Below are positions 16,958 through 26,700 of a stretch of 64,000 bases of DNA, in pieces; position 1 is the stretch's first letter, and the number at the start of each line of letters is the position of its first letter. The position numbers and the translations under genes were made by a program. The stretch is taken from NCBI RefSeq assembly GCF_017315705.1, contig NZ_JAFLRF010000001.1:390394-454393 (forward strand). Reading direction: 5' to 3'. The stretch comes from Trinickia mobilis. Lineage in GTDB: Bacteria; Pseudomonadota; Gammaproteobacteria; Burkholderiales; Burkholderiaceae. The notes beneath the pieces were generated by a model. That model was not told the origin of the DNA, made no database searches, and saw nothing but the letters and a program-made list of their open reading frames with translations.

Positions 16958-17185
16958 ATGAACACGCATTCGACGCTAGGCATGATTCACGCACAGGAAC
17001 TGCTGATGATCTCGCTGATCCGCTCGCTGCCCCCGGACATGCGCCGCAAGGCCGCCGACGAATTCCAGGCACAGGTCGAATTGTCGGAGCTGCCGCATCT
17101 CAGTTCTTCAAGCGAGCGCGAAACGCTTGACGCGTTCAAGGCGCATGTTAGACATCTGTCGCTTCTGCTCGCCTCGTTTTCCTGA
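16958..17185 (+). CDS. Small hypothetical protein (75 aa)
   Basis: A 75-residue, mostly helical protein (HAQELLMISLIRSLPPDMRRKAADEF ... shortened here), with an AATGGGAGG ribosome site before the ATG. Ser-rich linker SSSSE in the middle and a hydrophobic C-terminal helix. It is of a type conserved as an orphan in Burkholderia relatives, but I recognise no domain. Divergent from glgP. Confidence 0.55.
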   Translation: MNTHSTLGMIHAQELLMISLIRSLPPDMRRKAADEFQAQVELSELPHLSSSSERETLDAFKAHVRHLSLLLASFS

Positions 17186-17472
17186 TGGGGCCGTATGACT
17201 GGCGATGCCGCCGGTGCTCGCGGGGTGCCGGCGGGCTTGACCGTTAGTTGCGATTGAGCGTTTTTTGAGTCCGCCTGGGAATCGCCAAGCGGTCTTTCGT
17301 TTTGCTTTCCACTGCGGCAGTCTCTCCGAACCTAGAGCGTAGCGGTCACTCCGCCGTCGACCATCCCCTTCGCCAGCATCTTCACCGCTCCTTTGCCATT
17401 GACTCGATGACTTCCGATTCCGATTCTGCGTTAGCCGGCATGCCGATTCATTGCATGAGTTAGGCGGCGACC

Positions 17473-17568
17473 TTGTCGCCCATCGTCCGGATCGACTGGG
17501 CCGCTGCGGGCATCGGATTTTCCCTCAACAACCCGATGCTCATCATCTCCGGCTCGCTGGTCGGTTCG
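17473..17568 (+). pseudogene. Relic of pntB (NAD(P) transhydrogenase beta subunit)
   Basis: One frame reads DWAAAGIGFSLNNP then MLIISGSLVGS at 17494-17568. This matches the conserved PntB segment that follows NSYSGWAAAA and precedes SSGAILSYIM. Homology stops abruptly after GSLVGS, and upstream only traces such as AGMPIH remain. No pntA or other transhydrogenase sequence is nearby. It is a short fossil at the left edge of an accessory region, directly joined to the repeat at 17571. Confidence 0.7.
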
Positions 17569-17570
17569 CG

Positions 17571-17690
17571 ATTCCTCAAGAATTTGTACGGGATTCCGCC
17601 ATCCGGGCCGTCTAGTGGTCGCATGGAAAGCGGCCTAAGCTACCCTCGAATCAGCGTGATTCGACAACCTTTTACGGGCGCTCGTCATCA
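17571..17690 (+). repeat. Diverged 120-bp direct repeat, copy A
   Basis: Aligns without gaps to 20670-20789, with about 92 of 120 identical positions; TTTACGGGCGCTCGT is identical. Copy B is the region just upstream of the lysR start codon. Copy A abuts the pntB relic exactly where the lysR start would be. Confidence 0.85.
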
Positions 17691-17715
17691 TCGAGTCTGC
17701 CCGTCATATAACGTC

Positions 17716-17925
17716 ATGGTGCGAACTGAGCTGCGAATCGTGCTCGCAACGCTTGCGACCTTCGCTGTGCTGGCGGGCGTGGCGGTCTGCATCCACGGAC
17801 TGCTATTCGACCGGACGCGTGCCATCTGGTCGGGCGTCGCGGTCATCGTGGCCGCGATCGCTATGTTCGTCGTCATGTTGAACCTGTGGCCGAAGGACGT
17901 TTCGAAAGACGATTCATGTACATGA
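17716..17925 (+). CDS. Small membrane protein (69 aa), hypothetical
   Basis: A 69-residue protein of two hydrophobic helices (about residues 8-28 and 36-55) joined by a short basic loop and ending in an acidic tail KDVSKDDS. No family recognised. It starts 25 bases after repeat copy A, and its end overlaps the upstream start codons of the next gene, so the two are probably co-transcribed. Confidence 0.5.
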   Translation: MVRTELRIVLATLATFAVLAGVAVCIHGLLFDRTRAIWSGVAVIVAAIAMFVVMLNLWPKDVSKDDSCT

Positions 17926-17936
17926 GAGAACTGGAG

Positions 17937-18245
17937 ATGTCTGTTGACCTTGAGCATCTAAGAGCGTTGGCGGAAACCCTGACCGGTGAGCCGGCGGATA
18001 GCCTTCGGCAAGCTGCCAGGGAGATTGAACTGCTTCGCAAGCAGCTAATCGAAGCCCATGCCGGCAACGCGGACAGCGAGCGCCTGAACTGGCTGAGTAG
18101 TCAGGTTCTTGACGATTACTGTCGCCCGACGCATCGCGCCTACTTCAAACTGCCGCGCATCCTGGCGACGAAGGATGGCGTGATCGCCACGACCTTGAGG
18201 GAGGCCATCGATCTCGTTCGCAAATATCGGTATCCTGAACTTTAG
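17937..18245 (+). CDS. Hypothetical protein (102 aa)
   Basis: A 102-residue soluble protein. The first half is a coiled, Leu/Glu-rich helix (LEHLRALAETLTGEPADSL); the second half has an RLNWLSSQ ... TLREAIDLVRKYRY pattern that I have seen in small prophage/Burkholderia hypothetical proteins but cannot name. Earlier in-frame ATG codons at 17916 and 17922 are possible; GAGAG eight bases before 17937 favours this start. It is followed by convergent marR. Confidence 0.6.
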   Translation: MSVDLEHLRALAETLTGEPADSLRQAAREIELLRKQLIEAHAGNADSERLNWLSSQVLDDYCRPTHRAYFKLPRILATKDGVIATTLREAIDLVRKYRYPEL

Positions 18246-18314
18246 TTGCCGGCGGCGGTGTCACGTACCACCACGCTTGGGCCGCCGCGTGATGCTTCAT
18301 CCCGGCCGGGCGCG

Positions 18315-18761
18315 TCAGCCGGAAAGCATGCGGAGCAACATTTCCTTGAATGACGCAACCTCCTCAGCGCTGAATCCGGTCAGCAAGTCGTTGTACACGT
18401 CGGAGAATATTCCGGGCATGCCGCCGGCAACACGCTGCCCTTGCGGCGTCAGCACAAGTCGAATCACCCGTCGATCTACCGTGCTCTGCGTTCGTGTCAG
18501 CAAGCCATCTCGAACCAGTCGATTGATCAGGCGCGTGACCGCAGTAGGGTCGACGTAACACCCGCGCGAGATCTCGGCCGCGTGCGAGAGCCCGTGCCTT
18601 TCCACCAGGTGCAGGAGGCGCCCTTGTGCGGCAGTGACGTTCAGATCATGTTGGGTGCGCAGCGAGATCGAATGCGCCAGAACAGCATGGGCACGAATAA
18701 TCAGGTAGCCGAAATCGCTCTCGAGTCCGGTCTTATCGATATCGGTAGACACGACCATCAT
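18315..18761 (-). CDS. MarR-family transcriptional regulator
   Basis: A 148-residue winged-helix regulator. The recognition helix and wing are in YVDPTAVTRLINRLVRDGLLTRT (residues about 70-92), with the DRR wing signature next. MarR proteins sense phenolic or oxidising compounds and often control efflux or detoxification genes. Its two in-frame ATG codons lie right at the TetR stop (no gap), so the pair is one transcript, tetR first. Confidence 0.9.
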   Translation of the reverse strand: MMVVSTDIDKTGLESDFGYLIIRAHAVLAHSISLRTQHDLNVTAAQGRLLHLVERHGLSHAAEISRGCYVDPTAVTRLINRLVRDGLLTRTQSTVDRRVIRLVLTPQGQRVAGGMPGIFSDVYNDLLTGFSAEEVASFKEMLLRMLSG

Positions 18762-19394
18762 TCACCCATTCACGGGGATGTTCCTGAGCGGCACAAGTAC
18801 CTGGAAAACGAGCGTGACAAGGCGTTCAGCCACCAGACCAGGCGCATGAGACACAGGTTCGCCGAGGCTTCTGACAAAAAAACCCATCAGGCACGAGTGA
18901 ACGAATACTGCGAGATGGTCCACGTCGACGCCGTCGCGGAGTTGACGGTGCGACTGTGCTTCGTTCAACGCAACCGCGATGCGTTGCTCGGCCAAGCGGC
19001 GATCCGCATGCACCCTCTTCCAGATATTCCGCGTTTCTCTTGTGACTTCGCACCTTGAATAAATGACACTGTAGAGCCGGCGGGCCGCGCCGCCGGACAG
19101 GACCTCACCCAATAACCGTATCAGTTCCAGCTTGAGATGACCCAGCGGATCGTCCTGGTTGTCACGCCACTCCACCAGGAAAGGATCGGCAGGAAGTGCC
19201 GAAGATGCGAACGTCGCCTCGAAGAGCGCAGACTTGTTCTTGAAATGCCCATAGACGGCGCCCCGTGTCACGCCGGCAACGCCCGCAACGTCGGACAACG
19301 AAGCGCGGGAGAGTCCTCGCTGCAGAAACGTTCGCGTTGCCGCATCCAGTATCTTTTCGCGCGTGCGCAGCGCTTGCTCGGCTGTTCGCCTCAT
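18762..19394 (-). CDS. TetR/AcrR-family repressor (TtgR/MAATS type)
   Basis: A 210-residue repressor. The N-terminal helix-turn-helix (ILDAATRTFLQRG ... GVTRGAVYGHFKNKS) and the C-terminal domain with YSVIYSRCE and HSCLMGFF are those of AcrR/TtgR regulators of RND pumps. I use the start MRRTAEQALRTRE, a position typical for the family. It is transcribed away from, but sits 1.5 kb from, the RND operon at 20.9 kb, the likeliest target. Confidence 0.9.
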   Translation of the reverse strand: MRRTAEQALRTREKILDAATRTFLQRGLSRASLSDVAGVAGVTRGAVYGHFKNKSALFEATFASSALPADPFLVEWRDNQDDPLGHLKLELIRLLGEVLSGGAARRLYSVIYSRCEVTRETRNIWKRVHADRRLAEQRIAVALNEAQSHRQLRDGVDVDHLAVFVHSCLMGFFVRSLGEPVSHAPGLVAERLVTLVFQVLVPLRNIPVNG

Positions 19395-19770
19395 CGCTTG
19401 CTTCCTTTCTGTGTCGCAGTGCCCATGACAGTCGCTCGTCATCGAAGAGTCGAGCAGCTGTGTCCAGCATGAAAAAGCGCACCGTCACGTCCTTGAGCGA
19501 TGATGCGAAAGCACTTCGGCCGGGGAGACCGAAGTCAGGGGAAGCGCGCGTCGCATACGGCGAACGCATTGGATAAAGCTCCGCAAGGCGCCATGATCGG
19601 ATAGAGAGCCCCCGTGCCATCGCTCAGGCGCGTGTCGAGCGACAGTCTGATAGAAGCCTCTGCAAGTATCGTTTGGTCAATTTATCGGAGCCCGCCGGGT
19701 TCGACTAGTGGCCCAATCTGGATGGCTGAACTCCATCAAACGATGCAATGCGAAAGCCAGCAGAGAGCGC
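19395..19770. other. Intergenic between tetR and lysR
   Basis: No convincing gene in these 376 bases. A CTAGTGG motif occurs near 19702, also found in repeat copy A and upstream of the GST gene. Promoter for tetR-marR must lie here. Confidence 0.4.
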
Positions 19771-20667
19771 TCACTTTTCTTGCATGGCCGCCAGCTTGCC
19801 CTGGACGTATTCCACAAAAATGGTTGCAATTCGCCTGATGTGCCGATGGTTCGGGAAGACGGCGCAGAACTGCGTTTCGTCCGAGCGATATTGATCGAGC
19901 ACGCCGACAAGACGCCCAGCCTCGATATCGGGCTTGACATGCAGTTCGGCAAGCAACGCAATGCCTAGGCCTTCTATCGCCGCTTGTCTGACCGGGTTGG
20001 AAGTGCTTGCGAGAAAGCGGCCGTGGACCTGAACCTCGGCACGCCCACCCGGGCCATTGAGATGCCACGTGACGGGTCCGGAGTGTCGGGAGAACAACAG
20101 GCAGTCGTGCTGGCTGAGCTCATCGAGGCATGTCGGTGTTCCGCGGGACTCGAGATATTTCGGCGCCGCAACGAGCCTCCAGCGCACGGAGGCCAGCACG
20201 CGGCGCGTCGCGTTCTCGTCCAGCAGGAATCCAGGACGAAACGCGAGATCCACACCGCTGGATATCAGATCGAGATAAGCATTGTCGACAACGAATTCGA
20301 GATTGATGCCTGGATAGCAAGCAAGAAAATCTGTCACCCAGGAAAAGGGAATGACCTCGAAGAAGTCAGGAGCGAGCGAGACGCGCAAGGGTCCAATGGG
20401 TTCCGGATGGGTATCGGCGGCCTGCTGACTCGCCAGCACCAGTCCTTCGATGTTTTGGACACATTGCTCATAGAAAGCTTGTCCGACAGCAGTGAGAGTC
20501 AATTTTCTCGTCGTACGAAGGATCAACCGGCTCTTCAATTCACTTTCCAGCCGCTGCACGTGACGGCTGATCGTATTCGCAGGCATGCCATGGCGCCGTG
20601 CGGCCTCGGCGAAGCTTCCGGCTCGGACCACCTCGACGAAAAAATAGATTTCGTTCAGGTCGAGCAT
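19771..20667 (-). CDS. LysR-family transcriptional regulator
   Basis: A 298-residue LysR protein. The HTH (FAEAARRHGMPANTISRHVQ) is at residues 17-36, followed by the linker and substrate domain. It is divergent from the RND operon; the 235-bp spacer includes repeat copy B. This layout (LysR, NodT-MFP-RND, GST) suggests it activates the pump genes in response to an aromatic or toxic compound; the inducer is unknown. Confidence 0.92.
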   Translation of the reverse strand: MLDLNEIYFFVEVVRAGSFAEAARRHGMPANTISRHVQRLESELKSRLILRTTRKLTLTAVGQAFYEQCVQNIEGLVLASQQAADTHPEPIGPLRVSLAPDFFEVIPFSWVTDFLACYPGINLEFVVDNAYLDLISSGVDLAFRPGFLLDENATRRVLASVRWRLVAAPKYLESRGTPTCLDELSQHDCLLFSRHSGPVTWHLNGPGGRAEVQVHGRFLASTSNPVRQAAIEGLGIALLAELHVKPDIEAGRLVGVLDQYRSDETQFCAVFPNHRHIRRIATIFVEYVQGKLAAMQEK

Positions 20668-20669
20668 GC

Positions 20670-20789
20670 ATTCCTCACGATTATGGATGGGATCCCGCCA
20701 TCCTGACCGTCTAGTTGCGCAGCGGATGGCGGTCTAAGCTACCTTCCAAACAGAGCGATTAGACCACTTTTTACGGGCGCTCGTGATCT
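20670..20789 (+). repeat. Diverged 120-bp direct repeat, copy B (lysR/RND promoter region)
   Basis: Ungapped partner of copy A at 17571-17690. It begins two bases before the lysR start codon and ends 113 bases before the RND operon, so it carries the regulatory region for both directions. Confidence 0.85.
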
Positions 20790-20902
20790 CGCGGCAGGTC
20801 GGTCACTCATGCCTGCGATGCCTGCTCTGCAGTACTCATCGCTTCGTTATGTCGAGATGCGCCGAAACCGTCGAAAACTCACTCTTGTCTTCAGGCTCGT
20901 GA

Positions 20903-22438
20903 ATGAACATTTCCATCAGGCCGGGGCGCGACGAAAGTGCTCGCCCCCGGATCAGTCGAATCGCTTTGCAAATGTGGTGCGCGGCTGTCATGGCGCTCGC
21001 CGCGGCAGGCTGCGCGGTGGGGCCGGACTACAAGAAGCCGGCTGTCGACATCCCGGCCAGCTTCAAGGAAGGCGTCGACTGGCAACGCGCCAACGCGAAC
21101 CCGCAAGCGTCGCTGTCGAGTACATGGTGGATGGATTACCACGACGATACGCTGACCAGCCTGATCGAACAGGCGCAGAAGGCGAATCAGTCGATTGCGC
21201 AGGCCGAAGCGGCTTATCGGCTTGCGCAAGCCGCCGTGAAGGCGAGCGAGGCCAGCCTGTTTCCCACGATCGATGCGGGGATGTCAGGCTCGCGGTCGGG
21301 AACCGGAGTGGGTGCAGCAGGCGCGAATGGCACATCGACGGGCGTCCTGCAGCCTGGCACGCACAACTTTGTTGCAGCGGACGTCTCCGCCAGCTGGGAA
21401 CTCGATTTGTGGGGTGGCATTCGCCGGCAAGTCGAGTCGAGCAAAGAGAGCGCCCAGGCAAGCGACGCGCAGCTGGCTGGAGAGCGCTTGTCGATTGCGG
21501 CGAGCGTCGCGACGGACTATTTCGAATTGCGCCGGGCCGATGTCGATATCGGCCTGCTCAAGCAACAACAGCAGATCGACACCGACGTGCTGGACATGAC
21601 GCGAGTGAGCTACGCGCAAGGCGCGGTGTCGAACGACAGTGTGCTGGCCGCGCAGGACAACCTCGAACTGGTGATCGCCGATCTTCAGACAACGCAAACA
21701 TCGCGCGAGCAGTATGAACACGCGCTGGCGGTGCTGACCGGCGTGCCTCCCGGCAAGTTTTCGATAGCGCCTGAGCCGCACTACGCGTTCGTCGCCCCTG
21801 CTGTTCCGCTGGCGTTGCCGTCGCAACTGCTCGAAAGGCGTTATGACGTCGTTAGCGCCGAGCGCTCGGCGGCAGCGGCGAACGCGAAGATCGGCGTGGC
21901 GGAGGCGGCTTTCTTCCCGACCCTGACGCTCTCGGCGCAAGGCGGATTCCAGCACAACGCTCTCGCCAATCTGTTCTCTGTGCCGAACCGCTTCTGGACG
22001 CTCGGCCCCGATCTGGCAGCAACGATTTTCGACGGCGGCGCGCGAACGGCCGCCATGCACGAGGCTCGCGCGGCTTACGACCAATACGCCGCGGCCTACC
22101 GGCAGACGGTGCTGACGGCGTTCCAGAGCGTCGAGGACAGCCTGTCCTCCTGGAACCATCTGATGCAACAGGAACAGGCCTTTGCGGATATCTATCAGCG
22201 CAACAAGCGACTCTTTGACAGCGAGCACGCACAGTTCGAGTTCGGCGCGGCGAGCGAGCAGAACCTTTTCACGCAGCAGCTCACGTTGTTGCTGGCTCAG
22301 CAGAATCTCGAGGACACGCAGGCGTTGCTGACGTTGAGCAGTGTGACGCTGATCCGGAACCTCGGTGGCGGCTGGCAATGGGACGACGCGAACGTGGCTC
22401 CTGTCGACGTCCTCTCGTCGTCCGCGAGCAAGCCGTGA
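20903..22438 (+). CDS. RND efflux outer membrane lipoprotein (NodT/OprM family)
   Basis: A 511-residue outer membrane channel. The lipobox LAAAGC lies near residue 36, with acylated Cys followed by AVGPDYKKP, the classic NodT start. Two OEP repeats follow (about residues 80-270 and 290-480). It is the first gene of a tripartite pump operon, an order (channel first) seen in several Burkholderia pumps. Gap to the adaptor is 61 bases. Confidence 0.93.
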   Translation: MNISIRPGRDESARPRISRIALQMWCAAVMALAAAGCAVGPDYKKPAVDIPASFKEGVDWQRANANPQASLSSTWWMDYHDDTLTSLIEQAQKANQSIAQAEAAYRLAQAAVKASEASLFPTIDAGMSGSRSGTGVGAAGANGTSTGVLQPGTHNFVAADVSASWELDLWGGIRRQVESSKESAQASDAQLAGERLSIAASVATDYFELRRADVDIGLLKQQQQIDTDVLDMTRVSYAQGAVSNDSVLAAQDNLELVIADLQTTQTSREQYEHALAVLTGVPPGKFSIAPEPHYAFVAPAVPLALPSQLLERRYDVVSAERSAAAANAKIGVAEAAFFPTLTLSAQGGFQHNALANLFSVPNRFWTLGPDLAATIFDGGARTAAMHEARAAYDQYAAAYRQTVLTAFQSVEDSLSSWNHLMQQEQAFADIYQRNKRLFDSEHAQFEFGAASEQNLFTQQLTLLLAQQNLEDTQALLTLSSVTLIRNLGGGWQWDDANVAPVDVLSSSASKP

Positions 22439-22499
22439 CAGCGTACCCCGCAAGCTCGCCCACGCTTCCATTTACCCCGTTCTTGCACCCCCATTCCAG

Positions 22500-23720
22500 A
22501 TGAAGTCATCGCCTCTTCGCTTATCCCTCGTGTCCGTCGGCTTCGTGTTGCTTTTCGGTTGCAGCAAGAGCGATCCGCCGCCGGCGCCGCCTCCGCCCCA
22601 GGTAGGCGTCATGGAAGCTGAACCCAGGAACGTACCGCTTACCAGAAGCCTCGTTGGGCGTTTGTCGGCGTTTTACAGCGCCAATGTCACAGCCCGCGTT
22701 TCAGGTGTGCTGTTAAAGCGCCTCTATACGGAAGGCAGCGAGGTGAAGGCAGGCCAGGTGTTGTTCGAGATCGATCCCGCCTGGTACCGGACGGTGCTCG
22801 ACAACGACCTCGCCACACTGGCCCAGGACCGGGCCGCCTACCAGAACGACCGCGTCACGGCCGAGCGCGATCACAAGCTGCTGCCGGTCGGCTCCGTATC
22901 GCAACAGACGGTGGACGATGCCGATGCGGCCGAACGCAGTGCAGCGGCAAAGGTCAAGGCAGACGAGGCGGCGGTGGAAGGGGCGCGCGTGAACCTTGGC
23001 TATACGAAGGTCACTTCGCCGATCACGGGAATTGCCGGCCAGCAACAGGAGACAGCGGGCGCGGTGGTGGGCAACAGCACGACCGATGCAGGCTCCGGCG
23101 GCACGTTGCTCACAACCGTCGAACAGATCGATCCCGTCTACGTGAACTTCACGATCAGCGCCGCCGACCTGATTACCCTGCGGCAGGCGCAGAGCAAAGG
23201 CGATGTCGCGCTCGCCCGGCAGGACAAGACCACCGTTCAGATCGTGCTGCCCAACGGCACGGCATACGATCAGCTCGGGACGCTGGACTTTTCCGATGTG
23301 GCAGTGAACGCGATCACCGGCGCGGTCAACTTGCGAGCACGCGTACCCAACCCGCAGCATCAATTGCTGCCCGGCATGTACGTGTCGCTCAATGTCGATC
23401 TCGGGCAGCGCAACGACGTATTCGTGATTCCCCAGCAGGCCATCCAGCGCGACACCGCCGGACCCTACGCGATGGTGGTGGGCCCGGACAGCAAGGTGGT
23501 GCGCAAGGACGTCGATGTCACCGACAGCTACCACAACGACTGGATCGTCACAGGCGGGCTGCACACTGGCGACCGCGTGATCGTCACAGACCTGCAGACC
23601 GTCCATGAACGGATGCTCGCGCGGGCCACGCCCTGGGGTAAGCCCAACGAAGGCACGCGACTGTCGCAGACCGGTCCGGCTCCGGCATCGGGCAGCCAGG
23701 CTGCCGGCAACAAGTCGTAG
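22500..23720 (+). CDS. RND efflux periplasmic adaptor (MFP) lipoprotein
   Basis: A 406-residue membrane fusion protein with a lipobox LLFGC near residue 21 and a Pro-rich linker. The lipoyl half (VSGVLLKRLYTEGSEVKAGQ), a hairpin helix region and a beta-barrel (AVNLRARVPNPQHQLLPGMYV) are present. It links the RND pump to the NodT channel. No good ribosome site is visible before the ATG, which may rely on coupling to the upstream gene. Confidence 0.93.
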   Translation: MKSSPLRLSLVSVGFVLLFGCSKSDPPPAPPPPQVGVMEAEPRNVPLTRSLVGRLSAFYSANVTARVSGVLLKRLYTEGSEVKAGQVLFEIDPAWYRTVLDNDLATLAQDRAAYQNDRVTAERDHKLLPVGSVSQQTVDDADAAERSAAAKVKADEAAVEGARVNLGYTKVTSPITGIAGQQQETAGAVVGNSTTDAGSGGTLLTTVEQIDPVYVNFTISAADLITLRQAQSKGDVALARQDKTTVQIVLPNGTAYDQLGTLDFSDVAVNAITGAVNLRARVPNPQHQLLPGMYVSLNVDLGQRNDVFVIPQQAIQRDTAGPYAMVVGPDSKVVRKDVDVTDSYHNDWIVTGGLHTGDRVIVTDLQTVHERMLARATPWGKPNEGTRLSQTGPAPASGSQAAGNKS

Positions 23721-23732
23721 GGAGGCTGTCTC

Positions 23733-26700
23733 ATGCCACGCTTTTTTATCGACCGGCCCGTCTTCGCCTGGGTGATCCCGATTCTCATCTGCCTGTTCGG
23801 CGCGATCTCGCTGATGCGCCTCGGTGTCGACTCGTATCCGGATATCGCCCCGCCCCAGGTCACGGTGACGGCGACTTATCCGGGCGCCAGTGCCGCCACG
23901 ATGGAATCCACGGTCACGCAGGTGATCGAGCAGCAGCTCACCGGCATCGACAACCTGCTGTATTTCAGCTCGGTCTCGAATTCGAGCGGAACGGCAACGA
24001 TTACGCTGACCTTCGCGACCGGCACAAACGCGGACATTGCCGAAGTGCAAGTGCAGAACAAGGTCGCGCTCGCGCAGCCGCTGCTGCCGCCCGCTGTCAC
24101 GCAGCAAGGCGTCGTGGTCGCGAAGGCGAGTCCCGACATCCTGCTGTTCATCGGGCTGCAGTCGAACAACGCCTCTGTCGACACCGGGCGCCTGAGCGAT
24201 ATCATCGCTTCGCAGATCCAGCCCGTCATCGGCCGAATCAACGGCGTGGGCAATACCTTCATGCTGGGCTCGGAATACGCGGTGCGCATCTGGCTCGACC
24301 CCGACAAACTGCAAGGCTACGGCCTGTCGAACACTCAGGTGCTCAACGCCATTCAGGCGCAGAACGCGGAGTTCGCGACCGGCTCCCTCGGCGCAGACCC
24401 GGCCGTCACCGGGCAAGTTTTCACCGCGACCGTGTCGGGCGATACCTTGTTTTCATCGATTCAGCAGTTTCACGACATCATCCTGCGGACCGACAACGAC
24501 GGCAGCGTGGTTCGTCTTGGCGATGTAGCGCGCATCGGTTTCGGCGCGCAAAGCTATGGCACGGCTGCCGCGTATCAGGGTAAGGCAGCGGGCGGCCTCG
24601 GCGTGTATCTCCTTCCCGGCGCGAACGCGCTCGACGTGGCCAAAGCCGTCAAGGACAAGATGGCGATACTCGCGCACAACTTACCGCAGGGCGTGACATG
24701 GAACGTGCCGTACGATACGACGCCGTTCATTTCCGCTTCGATTACCGATGTGGTGCATACGCTGATCGCAGCGATCGTCGTCGTGTTCTTCGTGATGCTG
24801 ATCTTCTTGCAGAACATTCGCGCAACCATCATTCCGACACTGGTGATTCCTGTCGCATTGCTCGGAACGGCCATCGGCATGTCGGCGCTGCATTTCACGC
24901 TCAATCAGCTCGACCTGTTCGGCATGGTGCTCGCCATCGGTATCGTGGTGGACGACGCGATCGTCGTGATCGAGAACGTCGAGCGCATCATGCGCGAGGA
25001 GGGTCTGGCGCCGAAGGAAGCGACACGCAAGGCGATGGGTCAGATTTCCGGTGCGATCGTCGCGATCACGGTGGTGCTGGCCGCGGTGTTCGTGCCGTCC
25101 GCGATGCAGCCCGGCGCGACGGGTATCATCTATTCGCAGTTCGCGCTGACCATCGCCGTATCGATGGTCTTCTCCGCATTTCTTGCGTTGTCCTTCACGC
25201 CATCGCTTTGCGCGTCCATTCTCAAGCCCTCGCATCATGGGAACGGGAATATCGTGTTTCGAGGGTTCAATCGCGGCTTCGACCGGTTGGGCAACACGTA
25301 CGTCGGCCAGGTCGGCCGCGCCGTGCGGCGTGCGCCGCGCTGGATGGTCGTCTTCGTGACCCTTGCCGCGCTGGCTGGCGTTCTGTACACGCATCTGCCC
25401 ACCTCGTTCGTGCCGGACGAAGATCAAGGCTTCATGCTGGCGATCGTGAACCTGCCTTCGGGAGCCACGCTGTCGCGTACGGACGAGATCCTGAAGAAAA
25501 TCGGCGACAAGCTCCAGCACAGCCCGATCGGCAAGGATATCGACGGCGTCTTCGACGTGGAGGGCTTCAGCTTCGTTGGCCAGAGCGAAAACGTCGGCAT
25601 GGCCTTCATCAAGCTCACCGACTGGAGCAAACGCTCCACAAGCGCGATGCAGCTGATTCCGCAGGCCAACAAGATACTGAAAGGCATCGGCGAGGCGCAA
25701 ATCTTCGTCACCAACCTGCCCACCATCCGCGGACTGAGCCAGTTCGCCGGCGTGGACATGTACCTGCAGGCGCGCGAAGGCCAGTCGAGGGCCGAGCTCA
25801 CACAGGCGCAATCGAAGCTGCTCACCCAAGCGAGCCACGATCCGAGACTCTTCAACGTTCGGCCCAACTCGCTGCCGCAGGCGGCGGCGCTCCAGCTGTC
25901 CGTGGATCGGGTTCAGGCGCAATCGATGGGGCTGTCGCTCCCCGATGTCTACAACACCATCCAGATGGACCTCGCACCGGTCTACGTCAATGAATTCACG
26001 TATGGAGGCCGCGTGAAGCGCGTTTTCCTGCAGGCTGATGCACCGTACCGGATGGGGCTCGACGCGCTGCAGCACATGTATACGCCGAGCGGCGTGACAG
26101 GCCCCTCGTCCGGCGGCACCGGCGGCACCGGCAGCACAGGCAGCAGTGCAGACAGCATGAGCAGCACGGGGACTTCAGCCAGTGGTGCGCTGGGCCCGGT
26201 CAATCCCTCTGTCAGCAACGGCGCCATCAGCCCGTACAACATGGTGCCGTTGTCGAGCGTAGTAAAGGCGAACTGGGGTGTCGGCCCGCAGGCGCTGCCG
26301 CGCTATAACGGCTATTCGGCGGTCGAGATCGTCGGCATGCCCGCACCCGGGTACTCCACCGGTCAGGCCATGCAGGTCCTGCAGAACATCGTCGACACAG
26401 CGCTGCCCGCGGGCTTTGCCTCAGACTGGACCGGGCAGTCCTACCAGGAAATCCTCGCGGGAGACTCGGCGACGGTGCTCCTCGCGTTGTCTATCGTGGT
26501 CGTGTTCCTGTGCCTCGCGGCACTGTACGAGAGCTGGTCGATACCGGTTGCCGTACTGCTGGCCGTGCCGCTCGGCTTGCTGGGCATGGCGGCGTTCTGC
26601 CATCTGTTCCACGTGCCCAACGATATCTACTTCAAGATCGGCATGGTGACGGTGATCGGGCTGGCAGCCAAGAACGCGATTCTGATCGTCGAGTTCGCGG

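Larger units (their letters stand above)
17186..17715. other. Gene-poor stretch with pntB relic and a duplicated promoter-like block
   Basis: No intact gene is seen. It holds the pntB relic and the first copy of a 120-bp repeat. The base composition is visibly less GC-rich than in the flanking glgP region. Confidence 0.6.

Noticed and set aside
14966-16969. 667-codon minus-strand frame overlapping glgP
   Set aside because: Out-of-frame shadow of glgP with Arg-rich composition.
16857-17130. Overlapping short frames around the 75-aa gene
   Set aside because: Low-complexity shadows; only the 16958 frame has a ribosome site and normal composition.
17340-17420. Minus-strand frame ending KMLAKGMVDGGVTATL, thought to be another relic next to pntB
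   Set aside because: Too short to tie to a family; could be chance.
19469-19576. 35-codon frame starting MKKRTVTSLSDDAK
   Set aside because: Too short, with no ribosome site and no homology that I can recognise.
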